Origin: Acanthochromis polyacanthus
Taxonomy: Eukaryota > Chordata > Actinopteri > Pomacentridae
Direction of reading: 5' to 3'
Assembly (NCBI RefSeq): GCF_021347895.1
Contig: NC_067118.1
Span: 36,197,755-36,261,754 of the forward strand
Length of the DNA: 64,000 nt
Shown: positions 1 through 13,661 of the stretch, in pieces
Layout of the letters: each line of letters starts with the position of its first letter
How positions within the stretch are numbered: position 1 is the stretch's first letter
Notes under the pieces: model-generated
The model's input: the letters and a program-made list of their open reading frames with translations, nothing else
Databases searched by the model: none
What the model was told of the DNA's origin: nothing
Position numbers and translations under genes: made by a program

Positions 1-1447
1 GAGAGAGGGAGAGAGGGATGGAGGGAGAAAGAGGCGGTGGAGGAGGAGGAGGGGGTGTCGGGAGGAAAATGGAAGGAAAGATAAGAGAAGACAGAGGTAA
101 AGGTGTGAGGAAAAACAGGGGGAAAGGAGAGGGAGAAGTAGATGGACAGAATAGGGAGAGCAAGATGGAGACGGAGGGGAAAGGGAGGAGATGTACAGAT
201 GTGCTCGTGATACCGCATCATCTGGAAAGATAGAGCAGCAGACATAGATGAATATCACACCATAGAACAATGGAGTGGTAGGGCAACCTCAGATTGAACC
301 CTCCTCGTACTGTATATTAAACATCAAACAAATATATGACAGTACATTGTCTGTAGCTATGAGAAGCAATAGCCCAAGTAAAAATGGTGAGAGCTGCTCT
401 GTTTTTATTGCAGCAGGATATTTTGTCTTTAGATTTATTTATTTGGCGGTTGTAGAAAAAAAATGTAAGTTTTACACATGATACAATAGCATCTACAATT
501 ATTGTTGGTATTTATATTGTGTTAAATAGCATCATCACATCTAAATATGGTGTGAACAGCATGATTGCAACTGTGATAAAGAAGACTCACATGCAAAACA
601 CAACGCTGAGCGAATGCTGATCCCACAGATCAGCTCATCATTCCGCACAGATCATGACTCTGCTTGATTAACAAGGTCTGCAACAGGGAGTAATCTTGCC
701 ACAGCGGAACATGTGCAGATAAAAATGCATAGAGTGAAGTGTCATCTCAGCTCCCAGAGGTTTGTGTGCCCACGTTGTAACACATTTTACAGGGGCCATA
801 ACACATGTTCCAGCTCATTCAGTTCACGGAATGGAAGTGGAGAAAATGGATGGAGAGGTGATTCAGCATCACCAACCCAACCTTCAGGTGCGGAGGGACA
901 AAAACACAGAGACCTTTGTTGCACTTTTTTTAGAGAATGCCTGCTTTTGTAAGCCAGACCACTTATCTGCGGAACTACATTATCACAAATCCCATTACCA
1001 ACTAATAAGAAATCCAAGCATCACTTGCACTGCATAAAGAGGATTATTTATCCCTCTGTGAAGCCCAGTGTAAGTTTCAGATGCCTACATGCATGTGTTG
1101 TGCAAGATGGCTTTTTAATATGCTGCTGTTTATGTCTGTCTTTTAATGTTATTTTTCTTTGGCGTGTAGAGATTCATGCTTGCAGGGGACGATCCATCCC
1201 TATTTTTCTCCTTCTCCTTGTGTCTCTATCTCACTCTCCACAGATAGACTGCCATTTCTCTCTCTCCTTCCCTCTCCCTCTCCTCCATTGATGGATGGAC
1301 AGATCATGTATATCCAATCTAGCAGTGCTCCTGATGCGGTTAGGGGCTGTGACAAGTCTCCGGGCGGGGGAACCGAGCAGAGCGGAGCAAAGGAACGGGG
1401 TGACGAAGAGGACACGACATCTGGAGAACACGCCAAAGAAAAGAATG

Positions 1448-1470
1448 CAGCAGCAGCAGCAGCAGCAGCA
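1448..1470 (+). repeat. (CAG)n microsatellite
   Basis: Seven to eight perfect copies of CAG lie 50 bases before the long GT tract. It sits in a short open frame that would give a glutamine run, but nothing else there looks coding. Confidence 0.9.
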
Positions 1471-1517
1471 TAGAGAGGAGGAAGGACTGCGTAAAGTGTC
1501 TGCATAGCGCCCTGAGC

Positions 1518-1643
<126 letters not shown>

Positions 1644-4139
1644 AAAGCAAACGTACACCCTCTGCCCTGCCCTGTGGGCTACTGTGTGGCTCTCTGGTTG
1701 ACAGTCCTAACTGACTGCACTGACAGAACTCCACACCACTTAATGATGACAATGAAGATGGACAAAAATTACACAGTTATGTCTGATGGTGCTGACATAT
1801 TAAATGTATCAGAGGCAGCAGGCAGAGTGTTGGAGCCCCTCTTCCATAGCTACTGTATGAACCACAAAGTGTTACGGATGGAGATTAATTGGACTGGTGG
1901 CTGTTGACATTCACTCATGAGTTTCAGACTGCAGTTGCAAACATTATCCACCGGGGGGTAATGTTATCCTCACAGTATCCAAAGGAGCCCCTGTGCTCTC
2001 TCCAATGACACTGTCCCAGCTTCAATTTTTTTGTTCTAATAACATTCTTGGAAAGTTCTGTAAAGTTCTAGTAATCTCTTTCAATTTCCATAGAGTTCTT
2101 CTTAAAGGCAGGACAAAGCTCCGTGCAGATGCTTTGAAAATGGTCCTAAAACATTTTCCGAACGTTACATTGACAATGCTTGTTATCATTTTGGAAATAT
2201 TCTCAAGAGCAAGACCCCAAAAACATCCTCAAATCCCTTTTGGTAATTTATGATATTACGGGAACATTTTGTAGTCTTCAATAACATCTTGAAAATATTT
2301 TTTTGAATGTGAGTTTGTCACATTCACACTCTTGTTTTGTTATCATCATCACAAAATATCTTCCAAACATCCTCTTCTTCTAACTTCTTAGTTCATTTTT
2401 AACCTCATAGGAACAATACTTGAAATTATAAATATCCTTAAAACATTTGATTAACATGTATAACATATAACATTATACTGGAACGTTCCCTGCTTACTGA
2501 AGTGGCGCTTCACTAAGGCAGTAGTGGGTGATTTGCTCGTTCATATTGGCAGCAGGGTTGATGATAATGTATTATCCCGGGCTGTAACAGTGCAGGTGTT
2601 GATGGTGTGTGTGTGTGTGTGTCCGGGGAGGTTGGGAGGGTGATCGTGTCCTCTGCTTCTTCATTCTTCTGCCTTCACTCTCCCTATGGATATTTGGTGG
2701 TCATTCCATGAAAGACTTTAGCAAGCCGACTGTGTGAGTGTGTGCTGTGTTCGCTGGAATGGAATAATGTTCAACTATCACTGCTGTGTTTGCATGCAAA
2801 TTTTGCTACGGGAAATTACAAATGACAATCGATGATGAACAAGATTTTAAAAGCACACAAATCTTCAAGGTGAGGAAGTGATGCTCTGAGTAAACCCAAG
2901 ACTGTCTGACCTCTCAAAGGCACAGAGGTCAGGGGTCGACTCACTTGACCCCCCCGAAACCATATCACCCCCTTTGACTACATAATACACAGAAAACTCT
3001 CCTCGCGCATACCTTTACTCTCCCCAGACGGAGAGGAACACTTTCTCTTGTGACCCTAACACACCCACAGAATCAATAAACACAAAAAAAAAGTGGAAGT
3101 GAGCAAGAATCCACCCCCCCTTCCCTCCTCTCTTGCCTGTCTTTTGTCTCCTTCCCCTCAAACCCCCTTCACCTCAGCACACATCCATGCACACAAACAA
3201 GACAACACGTTAAAAAAAAAAGACAGAGTTGAGAAAAGTCAACAGAATTCCACCTCCATTTTAAAGACACTCGGCAAAACAGCAGCCATTTTCTAAAATG
3301 CAGAATTGCCACCCGCACCCCCACCTCTTGATAGTAATCAAATTTGGTCTCATCTTTTCATTTTCTCATCTCTCCTCCCCATCTGTGTGGTGTAACTCCT
3401 CTCCTTCTCATTCTCTCCCTCGTCATCCCTCACTGTCACTCTGCAGCTCGGAGCCATTGACCTCCGACCCCCAGGCAGGTTCACCAGCGGGTCAGGAGCC
3501 TAGCGAGGGGGGAGACGGGGAGAGAGGAGGGCTGGGAGGTCTGTTATTGGGGGATGCCAGCTTCCTCCTTTGGCCATGGATACAGCCTTCACTGCTGCTG
3601 CCATAGCAACTGGACGAGACGGCGGAGAGAGCAGACTGCGGAGAGCTGCTGGGATGGAGCTCTCTCTTCTGTGATCTGGCTGTAACCTCAACGGGCACTT
3701 GCACATGTTCACACACACACACACACACACATGCAGTCACACTCATATACACACACATAATGACAAACTGGCACACATATACACAATCCCATGCGTGCCT
3801 GCAAAATCTAATCAAATTTCTTATTTGGACTGCCAGGCTGTGCTGGAAAAGACTTTTTCAAGTTACAAGATTGATGGGTATTCCATGTTGGCTGCAATTA
3901 ATTGCTGCATAATTAGACATACAAGTTATTTATTGAAGCAATTTGGAGAATACAAGAGCCTGGGGATATATAAAAACCATTTGATCATGAGCCGCATAAA
4001 CTTTAAAGATGTCCTCTTACAAGCATTATTTGGATAGAAATTAGCAATACAATCTCCCCCAAAAATGTTTCCCATGTTAATAAAATGATAAATGATCATA
4101 AATCTCCACTGAAGTGAGTGATGTGCTGGAAGCCTCGTG

Positions 4140-4156
4140 AGGTCAAATAAAGGTGA
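4140..4156 (+). promoter_or_regulatory. Candidate DR5 retinoic acid response element
   Basis: The sequence reads AGGTCA, five bases (aataa), AGGTGA. Both half-sites fit the RGKTSA consensus and the spacing of five is the classic RAR/RXR arrangement. It sits inside a non-repetitive stretch (about 3820-4260) 24 kb 3' of hoxc1a. The match is motif-only; binding is inferred. Confidence 0.4.
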
Positions 4157-4804
4157 GGGTGAGCGATGCAGTTCATAAAAATAATACGATGGAAGGAGAG
4201 ATAGTAGCTTGTGCACATTTTTTGGTGTATGCAGGTGTGTGAAGCTCTGAACCAGCATGCTTAGCTTGGAGAGCCTCGGGGGCCACAGCTCGGTCCAGGT
4301 GGTGTCCCACTACAAACAGGAGTGTTAAAAAACTCTGTTACCACTTGCTATTAATTATCTCTCATTCGGCATGACCGCTTTCATTTTTTTCACACGCCTT
4401 CCATGTCATTCTTTTCTGTTTTTGCTACCCGTCTACTTGTCTTTTCTGTTCATCTTTCATGTATCTCACTCCATTTAATTTTCATACATTCATTCCTTTA
4501 AGCATTAATTTCCTTTACATTTCATAACTTTTTTTCCCTGAGCACTCTCTTTGGTGTCTTCCTCTCTCTTTTTCTCATCTCGCCTCACTCTATCTCTCCT
4601 TGCTCAAACAAATATGATAAATGAGGCTATTGGTGTCTCTCTCAAGAATGAGCTGTGATCAGAGAGCCTTTGATGTTTGACAGCTTTAATGATGTATCTT
4701 GATGAATCGATGTACAGTAATTTTCGCTTCATGTGACACACGGCTTTGCTATTGAACACATTCTTGTTCGGCACAGTGAATGAATCTGCTTTCGAAGTGT
4801 ACGC

Positions 4805-4808
<4 letters not shown>

Positions 4809-4884
<76 letters not shown>
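4809..4884 (+). repeat. (TG)n microsatellite, interrupted
   Basis: About 38 TG units with one TA interruption near 4854. Confidence 0.97.
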
Positions 4885-4887
<3 letters not shown>

Positions 4888-7432
4888 TGCGTTTCTCCCC
4901 ATTTTTCTTGACTTACATTCCTACGCCTTGCATGTTTGGTGACAATGTCAGTGCACTTAAGCCGGCCAGCTTATCTCAAGTGCTTGAAGAGGCTCTTATC
5001 AGTTTTCTTTGTAATAATGGGGTGAACTACTTTCAGTGGCACATGCACACTCGCCTACGCAGAGGCTGGCCGCGGACACGCACACACTTGTTCACTCGCA
5101 CACCTCCAAGTCACATGCCAGCCATTGTATGTGCAAGTTCCCACACACAGATTCACACAAAGAAGCATATGTATGTGTAAACAGAGAGGGAAGCGTGAGG
5201 GGAAGAAAGATACAAATGTGGACTGTTTGAAAATGCAACAAATGATAAAAAAGAAAAAAATTCTACGTAATTATCTTTTTTTGTATTATTTAGTCTTTAT
5301 CCTGCAGATAGGAACTTGTACAATTAACTGGTTTAGGTGTGTCGTTCAGCTGTGATCTGGCAGTTAAATGTTGTTTGATTTGGCCCAGTAGCTCTTTCAA
5401 CACACACTGTGAATTGAGGGAGCTCAGGTTTATTCTGCTCTGTGTGCCGTTCCCTGACTTCACCAATAGGTGGAGGTATATACATGAAACAGGCGATGAA
5501 GTTGCCATGGACAAATGCCCTCAAGCAGCAGGAAGAGCTAATCAAATTGCCAGTGTGTCTGTGTCAATTACAGGGGGTCAACTTCATAAGAGGAATAGGC
5601 CCAAATCATATTTGCACCTGTATTCTCCCAGCAGTCCCTGAACCAGAAGCAGAGTAGATACAGCGAGGCCACGCAGTCCTCTTAGTATGGCAGTCAGACA
5701 CCCGGGGTTGATAATGATATGGAAATGGCGGCTTTCATAAGCACACATTCTTATGAGATATTAGCCATTTTTTAAATTCTATAGATAAAGGCTGAGTGCG
5801 GCTGCCTTGAGGGATGAGCTTTGCCATTTGTAGATCTTGGTGAGATGAATAGCGGAGTGAGGCTGATACTCTTACAGTGCCAAGCCACTATCTTATCACT
5901 TCCTTTTATCGGACTGATAAAGTAAATGACTTTGCTATAGGTGTGCAACTCTTCAAATTCATTATGAGCCCGTTTCAGCCAGGCGACTATCGACATGGCT
6001 GCGAGTGTGTGATGAATGCGGGACCGTCTGTGAAATGTGTGTGTAGACCATGGTAGTGACACATTCCAATGGGAGACTGATTGGAGATAAAGATGTTTTT
6101 AGAGGTGTGAAGCAGAATGGGGTCTGGTGGCTGGAAGAATCCCTGAGCCGCCTCGAATCGAATGAAAATGCAAATTTTTAAAGGCTTTTTTAGGTTAATG
6201 TAATGCTCTGGGAAGCTGGGATCTTAGACCAGTCATTTACATGTTTTTAATCAAGGAACTTGGAGGGAAACATGCATAAATGAGCAACAGGACTTATTTG
6301 TGTAGCATCTCATGAGGGAGAGCATCACTTGTAGTTTAGTTAGAGTACGGAAAGTTAGAGGAAGAAAAAAGATTGCTTGCAGGCTTTTCTAATTCTGTAC
6401 CAATCAGCTGTCTCCCATGACGGTGTTTTACAGTGCCAAGGGAGTGAGAACTGTGGTCACAGTTTGGCACCAAAATGCAAACAGCCCCCCTTCTTCCAGA
6501 GCACATGCACTCACCTCAGTGTTGTTATCAAAGGTAGTTAGATCAGCAAAACAAATGAGTCAATGAATGAGGTTTGGAATTGTCCCAGGAGGAGCATCCA
6601 TCTTCGTGGTGAGTGGCAGCTCTGTCAATGAGCGCCAGGGCAGTAATGCACTGGTATTTGGAGGCCAATGTATGTGTGTGTGTGTGTGTATGTGTGTGTT
6701 TGTGCATCGTCCAACACCCAGACATTTGGCTCTCTGAAACGAGGGATGCTGTTATGGAGGATGTTGTTAAGTATAGTTGAATGGCACTGTGTTGCACCCC
6801 AATCAGAGCTCTGTCTCCTGTATTAACATTATGCGGAGCCTGATTGCATTCCTCCTTCCTGCCCCTCTACTTTGCCCGCTCTGCATCTAGCAGAGAGGGT
6901 ATCTCTGTCTCTGTCTCCACTCTGCTAATAATGGTCCATAATCCCTACTGAGCCGACCTGGCGGTATTGCCGAATTTACAGTAATAATGAGGACTAATAG
7001 AGGCAATATCCATCCATTTGACCACTAAATCAGAAATGTAACTGAAGCACGTGATGAATGTAGTGTTCTCCCTTCCAATTTTCTGAGTCATAAATGACAG
7101 AATCAGTCTCTTAGATCCAGATTAAGCTGCGGTGTGAGCTCAAAATTCATGTCCACGTGGAATCACTGCTGAAATACAGTTTTGAGTCTTTCAGTTTGCC
7201 CTCACATTTTTGGCATTTTGCTGACTCCCACCATCACTGATAGTAAAAACGGAGTAATGGCAATAAAAATGTGATACTTGTAAAGTCATTTAAGAATTTT
7301 TCTCATTGCACGGGCAAGGCAGAGCACACAGTTACATTGTAGCATCGCAGAAGATGTGAAGGGATTCAGTGTCTTGCACCAGTGGCACTGAACACAAAGC
7401 ATCGATCCCAGCCTGCATACTCTGCCCTGTTC

Positions 7433-7530
7433 CAGTAGTGGAAAGTATCACAGTGCATTTACTCAAATACTGTACATAAGTGCATTTTTTTAGATACATT
7501 TACTTTCACTAAACTACATTCATTTAAACA
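7433..7530 (+). mobile_element. Degenerate teleost dispersed repeat (GTGGAAAGTA... type)
   Basis: The stretch beginning GTAGTGGAAAGTATCACAG and continuing with 'atttactcaaatactgtac' resembles the very common teleost repeat whose consensus starts CAGTGGTGGAAAGTAAC and carries ATTTACTCAAGTACTGTAC. I infer a decayed nonautonomous DNA transposon end. The far end was not found, so the class assignment is tentative. Confidence 0.6.
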
Positions 7531-10500
7531 ACTCTGTATTGGGTTGCAATTTCACGTTAAAGTGTTAATCTGTGTCAAAAAAAGCCACATCAAACGCACT
7601 TGCAGGAAAGCAGTGCAGAGTAAACTATCACACATTATATAAAACTGTTAGCTCCACAACATTAGATATTTCGTGCACGTTTATGAACTTATGAATTTTA
7701 ATTTGCAGTTCAAATAAAATATGCAACAATCCAGCTCTGAGAAAGGGGTGATTCTGCATAATGGGAGCATTGCTTTTGGTACCTACATGTATTTGAAGCA
7801 TAATATTAAATGTATATTTGCTTGTGTAGACTATTCTGAGGTCAGGTCTTTTACTTGGAATGGAACATTTCTTACACTCAGGTAGTTGTGCTTGTTCATG
7901 AGTAAAGAAATTGAATACTTTTCCAGTTGAGCCCTTGCTACTCACTATGCCATCTTGCTGCCCAGGACGGGAGCCAACAAGTCTCGATTCAGATAAAACC
8001 TGTACTTCCCATCCATAATGGATGTACGGTAGACTTTTGTAAAACTCTGCAGGAAAATCTCTCTCGCTGATTATTGTATTGGCCAGCACTCAGACAGCAG
8101 AAGCCTCACGCCTGCAGCAGAATGCGCCCTGCAGAGTAGAAATCCCAGCCAGCGTTCTGCATTAGTGACGCCCCCTGCCCTGTGGCTCCACTCAGGCAGA
8201 GGGAGGAGACGTACATGGCCGCGGCTTCTACACGGCTGTCTGCAGGCCGCAGCCACATGGTCGCACCGTAGACGCTGATACTTCCCAATGAGTGAGTGAG
8301 TAGGAGACATTAGTGTACAGGCAGACACATAAATGGCACCGAGATGAGATCAATTAGACTGAGAGGAAGGTCATTAGGCCCCTGTATGGCCAGTGGTCAA
8401 AGTGCAATGCTTGTGTACTGTGTTGTGTCAGCTGTCAGTGTGAGTGCCAGTTTCAATGTGTGAGTGTGAGTCTGCCTGTCTGTCTTTGTTACTGGTGCTT
8501 GTATGACCAAAGGGACATGTAAACACCGCTGAGGTATCGTCAGGCAGCATTTCCTGAAGTGAGTGTAAACTTGGCAGGGTCAAACCTGCTGCAATATCTT
8601 GTCGTGTTTGAGTCCCCGGGGCTGTGACGCAGGGTGGTGAGTAATCGTGCTGTGTCTGTGCATGCGTTGCCATTGATTTTGTCTCGGCTCCTAGCTCCCC
8701 CAATTACCTCCTACTCCAGGCTGCCAGTCCCTTTGCTGTCAGGGGGGAGGCTGGAGACTGGGGGCTCAGCGAGCTGTTTGTTTACACTGCTAATTGCTCC
8801 TGTTGTTTCCTTTCATTAGCCCAGGCTGAGCTATTGGGCTGCCTCACACAACTAAGTGCTCTTAGCCTTCTGGTCCCCTTGCCTATAGTAAATATTGGCG
8901 ATGTATACAGTGCCTCCTAACATATGGCTGCAGACTGGAAATGATAGGCTCTGCTGGTGCAGTAGTGTTTTATACAGAGCCCCATGGAGCAATGTGCTGT
9001 TCTGCTTGTGTCTGACTTACAGTGTGGTCTAACTGGAATAACACACAGAGTTGTCTTCATTGATATAAAAGGGACGAGGAAATCCTACTATGCTGCACTC
9101 TGCCTGACCCTCACAGAAAGTCCAACTGAAGTTTCGCTGCAGGAAATTAAGTGTGTCTCTGCTGTGTACATGCAATTATAAACACGCCACATGTGTGTTT
9201 GCATTTGTGAGTGTGTTCCTGATATAATGGTGTGCCTTCATGTTTGCTTGGCCTCTGTGAATTATGAATCAAAGGGTTGCATGCCGGAGTCATTCCCTGT
9301 GTCTGCAGTGCCCCCTCCCTGCACCCACCCGCCCTTCTATCTGCTCTACACACACACACGCTTACACACACGCATGCAAACTCCCGTGCAGAAGCCCACA
9401 GCATCTCAGCACACACAGCCGTGGCTCCTTAATGACTGCCATCCCTCTCTGTGCCACATTATTAATTAGCTCAATGATCCTTGCCGATGGGACCTGCACC
9501 GCAGATTAGAGCCCTCAGCACCCGCACCCCTGGCTGCTGCGGCTTTCTGTCCAGGATAGGTGAAGCGGTGCTGGGGGTGGGGAGACGTATGTGTATATGT
9601 GTTTGTTTTTAATGCATAGTATGTATTTGACAGTGAATATATATAAAAAAGTTGCTGCTTTTTTTAATCCACATATGTGCCCCTTGTGACCTTTGATTTG
9701 TCCCTTTGTAATGTTTGTGTTTGTGTGTCTGTGTGAGCAGAAGGGGTCAGGAAAGGGACTGTGAATTGTGCACGAGAATGGGGATAAATCATGTGACCAC
9801 GGAGGAGGAAGAAGGGTGGGTGCCACCTGGTCCAGCGCTGTGTGCAGCATGTTCAGCTCCCCAGTGCACCACAACTCCCAGCACCACCATACTCAGCAGC
9901 ATCACAAGATTCATGGACTGGTGTAGGTTCCCAGTGCCACTGAACCTGGCTATGTCCTGAGTTTTACATTGTAATCTATCTAAAAATAAAAAAAAAGCCG
10001 TAGACTCCATTGCAGTCCTCGGTCTGCATGCCATGTTTAATTGCGTGGATATTTTTCCTCTGTGTGTTCCCAAAAATCCAACTGTTCATCAAGGGCTTAG
10101 TCACTGTGGCATGAAAATGTGCATTAATATTTTTGTCAGGACAGAAAAAAAAGGGAAAGAGGTGAGGGAGGAGAAAAAAGAGAAACAGCCTCTCCAGATG
10201 CTTCACAATTGCACAGAGCAAATGAACATAAATGTCACTGTCAAGCTGAAATGAAGAAAAAATGTGTCACGGCTGCAAACTGTGCTGGAGTTGGAGGACA
10301 GCAGGACATGTTTTGCATATGAAGAGGTGAATGCCCAAGGAGAGAGAAGGAGGCTCTGCACCTGTAACAAATGACTGCCCACTGTCACACACACACCCCC
10401 ACCCAAAAAAAGCCCATCCCCTTCAAAACGCAAAGTGGTCAGAGCAAACTGTAAACATGATGCTCTGCACGATAGATTTACTGTGTTGAAAGAATGCTTT

Positions 10501-10804
10501 TGAGTAGAGTGGGAAGCGATTTTTGCTTTGATGGAATTATCCAACTCTGCTAAATGAGTCCTCTTCGTCCACGTTCACATATTTGGACCACCGGTGGAGC
10601 AACATCAACACTTCCTCTGTTGTGCGTGTTTCCTGTGGTGCTGTTCTAACTCTGCCCATAGATTCTGAGACCACAAGAAATGTGCACGTCGCTGAGCGCT
10701 AAGCAGTAAAGTCAATGAGCAGCCTGGGCATGCGTGAGGATAGATATGCAGGGCATGCAGTCGCTCCAAGGTGACAGTGAGGTGTGTTGTGATTATTGAC
10801 TGTG

Positions 10805-10821
10805 TGACCTCGTGCTGACCC
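10805..10821 (-). promoter_or_regulatory. Candidate DR5 retinoic acid response element
   Basis: On the minus strand this reads GGGTCA, five bases (gcacg), AGGTCA. Both half-sites are exact RGKTCA matches at DR5 spacing, the preferred RAR/RXR geometry. It lies 17 kb 3' of hoxc1a in otherwise gene-free DNA. Confidence 0.45.
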
Positions 10822-11464
10822 CGGCTGTGAGCGAGTAAAGGGCAGGGAGTTAGTGTGTGCCGCACCGCCTGTCATGCCCGTCAATACACTGATGAATGGA
10901 GCTGGCGGTTATTAAAGCAGAATTAGAGCGGGGAGGGGGGGGGGGCGGGATAAATGATGGCGCAAATGGTTGTGCAGTGGAGACTGTGGAGCCGGATGGC
11001 ACAGCATCAGTGTCATCAGTCTTTATTACCCTCCAGGGAACAGAGGGGGAGAGACAGGGAGCGGTCAGCGCCACGCACCCCTCAACCCCCAGCCTCCACC
11101 AACACCTAGGTTTCACCTCCACATCCCTCTGCTGGCCGAACTAGTCCTTATGCTGCATACATACCTGCATGTCATGACAGGAACGGTTGATTTGGATTCT
11201 TATCGACATGAGCACATTCTGTTGGAGGCCTGTGCATGCCAATAGACGGAGACCCACATGTGTAAAGACATGTACGTACACAAATGCTGCTTCTGTTTCC
11301 CTTTACCCATCACAGCCGCTCTCCAAGCGTCTCCTATAGCTTTGCCCATTCCCCTCTCTCTTTTTTTCCTGTTTTCCCTCCTCCATTTTCTCTGTCACCG
11401 AGGGAGTGGAGGACCCCCACCACAATCAATCATGGTGAAGTCATGGAGCACAGCGGCACACTCA

Positions 11465-11602
11465 AGGAAGAGAAGAGAAGAGAAGAGAAGAGAAGAGAAG
11501 AGAAGAGAAGAGAAGAGAAGAGAAGAGAAGAGAAGAGAAGAGAAGAGAAGAGAAGAGAAGAGAAGAGAAGAGAAGAGAAGAGAAGAGAAGAGAAGAGAAG
11601 AG
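11465..11602 (+). repeat. (AAGAG)n microsatellite, about 27 copies
   Basis: A near-perfect pentanucleotide array of 138 bases. It creates spurious Arg-Glu-Glu-Lys and Leu-Phe-Ser-Ser open frames. It is all purine on one strand, so it could adopt triplex (H-DNA) structure. Confidence 0.97.
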
Positions 11603-13024
11603 GGTGGAAAAACTGAGGGGCTGCAGTTGGATGGAGGCTTGGAAGAAGGGGAGGAGGGTGCGATGGGTTCACTGCACAGTCAAAGAGTGGGCACGCTCTC
11701 CGCCAGGGCGAGTCGGGAATGGATTGGTGAGCCGGTGCCATTGGTGAAGCCCCTGTGAGGCCCAGCCCCTCACCAGAGAGCTGTGCCTGCATACAGATGT
11801 GAGCGTGCCATTGATATTCTCCCCCTGTGCTGCTGCTGCTGCTCCGCTCCGCTTCTTTTTTCCTAATTAGAGGTTTATTTATTGATACTCCAGTTAATGT
11901 CTCTCCTAATTTTGCAATAGTTCTGTCTCCATTACCCAGGGGATTCATTTGCTGCAGTGTTCGGAGCGGTGCCTCCACCAGTTCGCGGTTACCTCCTCGC
12001 TCACCTCCCTCCTAAATCTGGCCCCTGACCCGCCTCACCCCTGGGCAAACCACCACCTGCATTAGTGTAGCACCTGGCAGGGAAAAATCTGTGGCCTGAG
12101 GTTGTGAGACAAAAGTAAATGTAAGAAGCTCAGGTAATTAGATGCCTACTTACTGAGCAGTATTTTAAGCACAACTTTGCAAACTTGAGGTACAATAGGA
12201 GCATATATTTGAGAATGTAATTCGAATTCTCCTTTGTGTTTTCGTGACTTTAGTCTGAGATTGCTTTCCAAAATACGTTCTCGGTGAGCTCAAAATTAAA
12301 GCCCAACTAATTTTTAATCAAGCAACGCCCTGCCCAAATATTTTCAGAATCCACAAACAAAAACTAATCAATACTGAGCCTTGAAATGCTGCACATCAGA
12401 TCCAATGTTTTGTTCCAGCTTTTCAAAGTCTTCCAGCAGAATTCACTGAAGCAAATATTGATAAATGAGGTCCGGTATGAGCGCTAGATGACAGTGATGC
12501 CTTTGCAGAGATACTGGGTGTAATGCGTTTAAGTACATGTAGCATTTTATCAAATAAGTTTATTGTATTACTTACCCAGTCAGACAAACTCATCTGTAAT
12601 AATCCCATCACTTCGCATTGTGCTGAAAAATAGCTCTTGCGCTACTGTTAACTCCTCAGCATATTAAGAGAGGAACTCTGAGAGCAACTAGCATCTCTAT
12701 AGTGAGGAAATGGTCCTTCCAGCAACTTCAAGGTTGGATGGTCTGTCATTAATTTACATTACATGGCCTTACATGTTATGCATAAATTATGAGTTCATTA
12801 TTTTTTCTTGCTTGGTGCACCATGGTCTTGTTTTGTTGTGTGGATTGGTTGTGCATTGGGCTTATTAAAGATACACTTCTGCTTGTTAGCAAGTAGTGTA
12901 GCAAAGGTTATACAATTAAAGCTGAAAATACAAGTTTAAATATTTTACAGCTTGTTTTTCTAGTACAGCTTCAATGTAGCCAGATTTTCCTGTAAGTCAT
13001 CTTTACCCCTGTGGCTTTGGAGGG

Positions 13025-13037
13025 TGACCTATGACCT
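13025..13037 (-). promoter_or_regulatory. Candidate DR1 nuclear-receptor site
   Basis: On the minus strand two perfect AGGTCA half-sites are separated by one base. DR1 elements bind RXR, COUP-TF, HNF4 or PPAR/RXR dimers. It lies next to old LINE sequence, so it may be part of a decayed repeat. Confidence 0.3.
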
Positions 13038-13539
13038 AGTTCATCTGCTTCATTTGCTGAATCAATCCTTAATGTGAAATTATAGGTTCTTGCATTTGAT
13101 CTCATTGGGTTTTATGTCTCAGATGGCTTTGTTTGGGATGAACTTCCTGATTTTTGTTGGAGAAATGGTTGTATTATTTTCTTTATTTTAATTTCATTTT
13201 TATCAAGGAGATCATGCACAGTGCAACAATCGAGTTCAAATCATTCAAATACCACACATATCTATATACACATACATGCCATGTATAATATCACCCAATA
13301 GTCTAAGACACGTTTCAGTGATACTGACCTTTCGGCTATTGCTCTCCCTTTCATTTTCCATTATTTTTTAAGCAAATGTATACTTTCCTGAGCTGAAAAA
13401 CAAATTCACAAAGAAACTGTCATTCTCATTCACCTGTTCATAAAGATACCCTCACACCACAATCTTTTGGTAATCTTGTGGAATCAATGTAGAAGGGTAG
13501 TTAAAGGAAGTCTGGTCTCCGTAGATCCATATACTTGAC

Positions 13540-13661
13540 TCATTTTGTCCACCATCTCAGAAATTTCTCTGATTGCATCTTTTTAGAGAACATCAGTCTT
13601 TCCATAACATAAATGTTATGTATAATTTTATTCCAATCATTTAATGTTGGATCATCTGCTT
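13540..13661 (-). mobile_element. L1-type LINE ORF2 C-terminal fragment, part 2
   Basis: Read on the minus strand this encodes DWNKIIHNIYVMERL followed by SEKFLRWW and then a stop, which matches the C-terminal tail of teleost L1-type reverse-transcriptase proteins. It is separated from its upstream half (19081-19500, minus) by the hAT-like insertion at 13662-19080. Removing the insertion and one copy of the 8-bp target duplication brings the two halves together in the same reading frame, with one stop at the junction. The element is dead. Confidence 0.75.

Noticed and set aside
1289..1298. TGATGGATGG, identical in form to a Hoxb1 autoregulatory PBX/HOX repeat
   Set aside because: Lies in an ATGG-like low-complexity context far from any gene; likely chance.
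2908..2951. Cluster of nuclear-receptor half-sites (TGACCT, AGGTCA, GGGTCG, TGACCC)
   Set aside because: No pair has both good half-sites and a standard spacing; kept only as a note.
11258..11978. Open frames of 110-182 codons with Arg-Glu-Glu-Lys or Leu-Phe-Ser-Ser repeats
   Set aside because: Produced by the (AAGAG)n microsatellite; the flanks are not protein-like.
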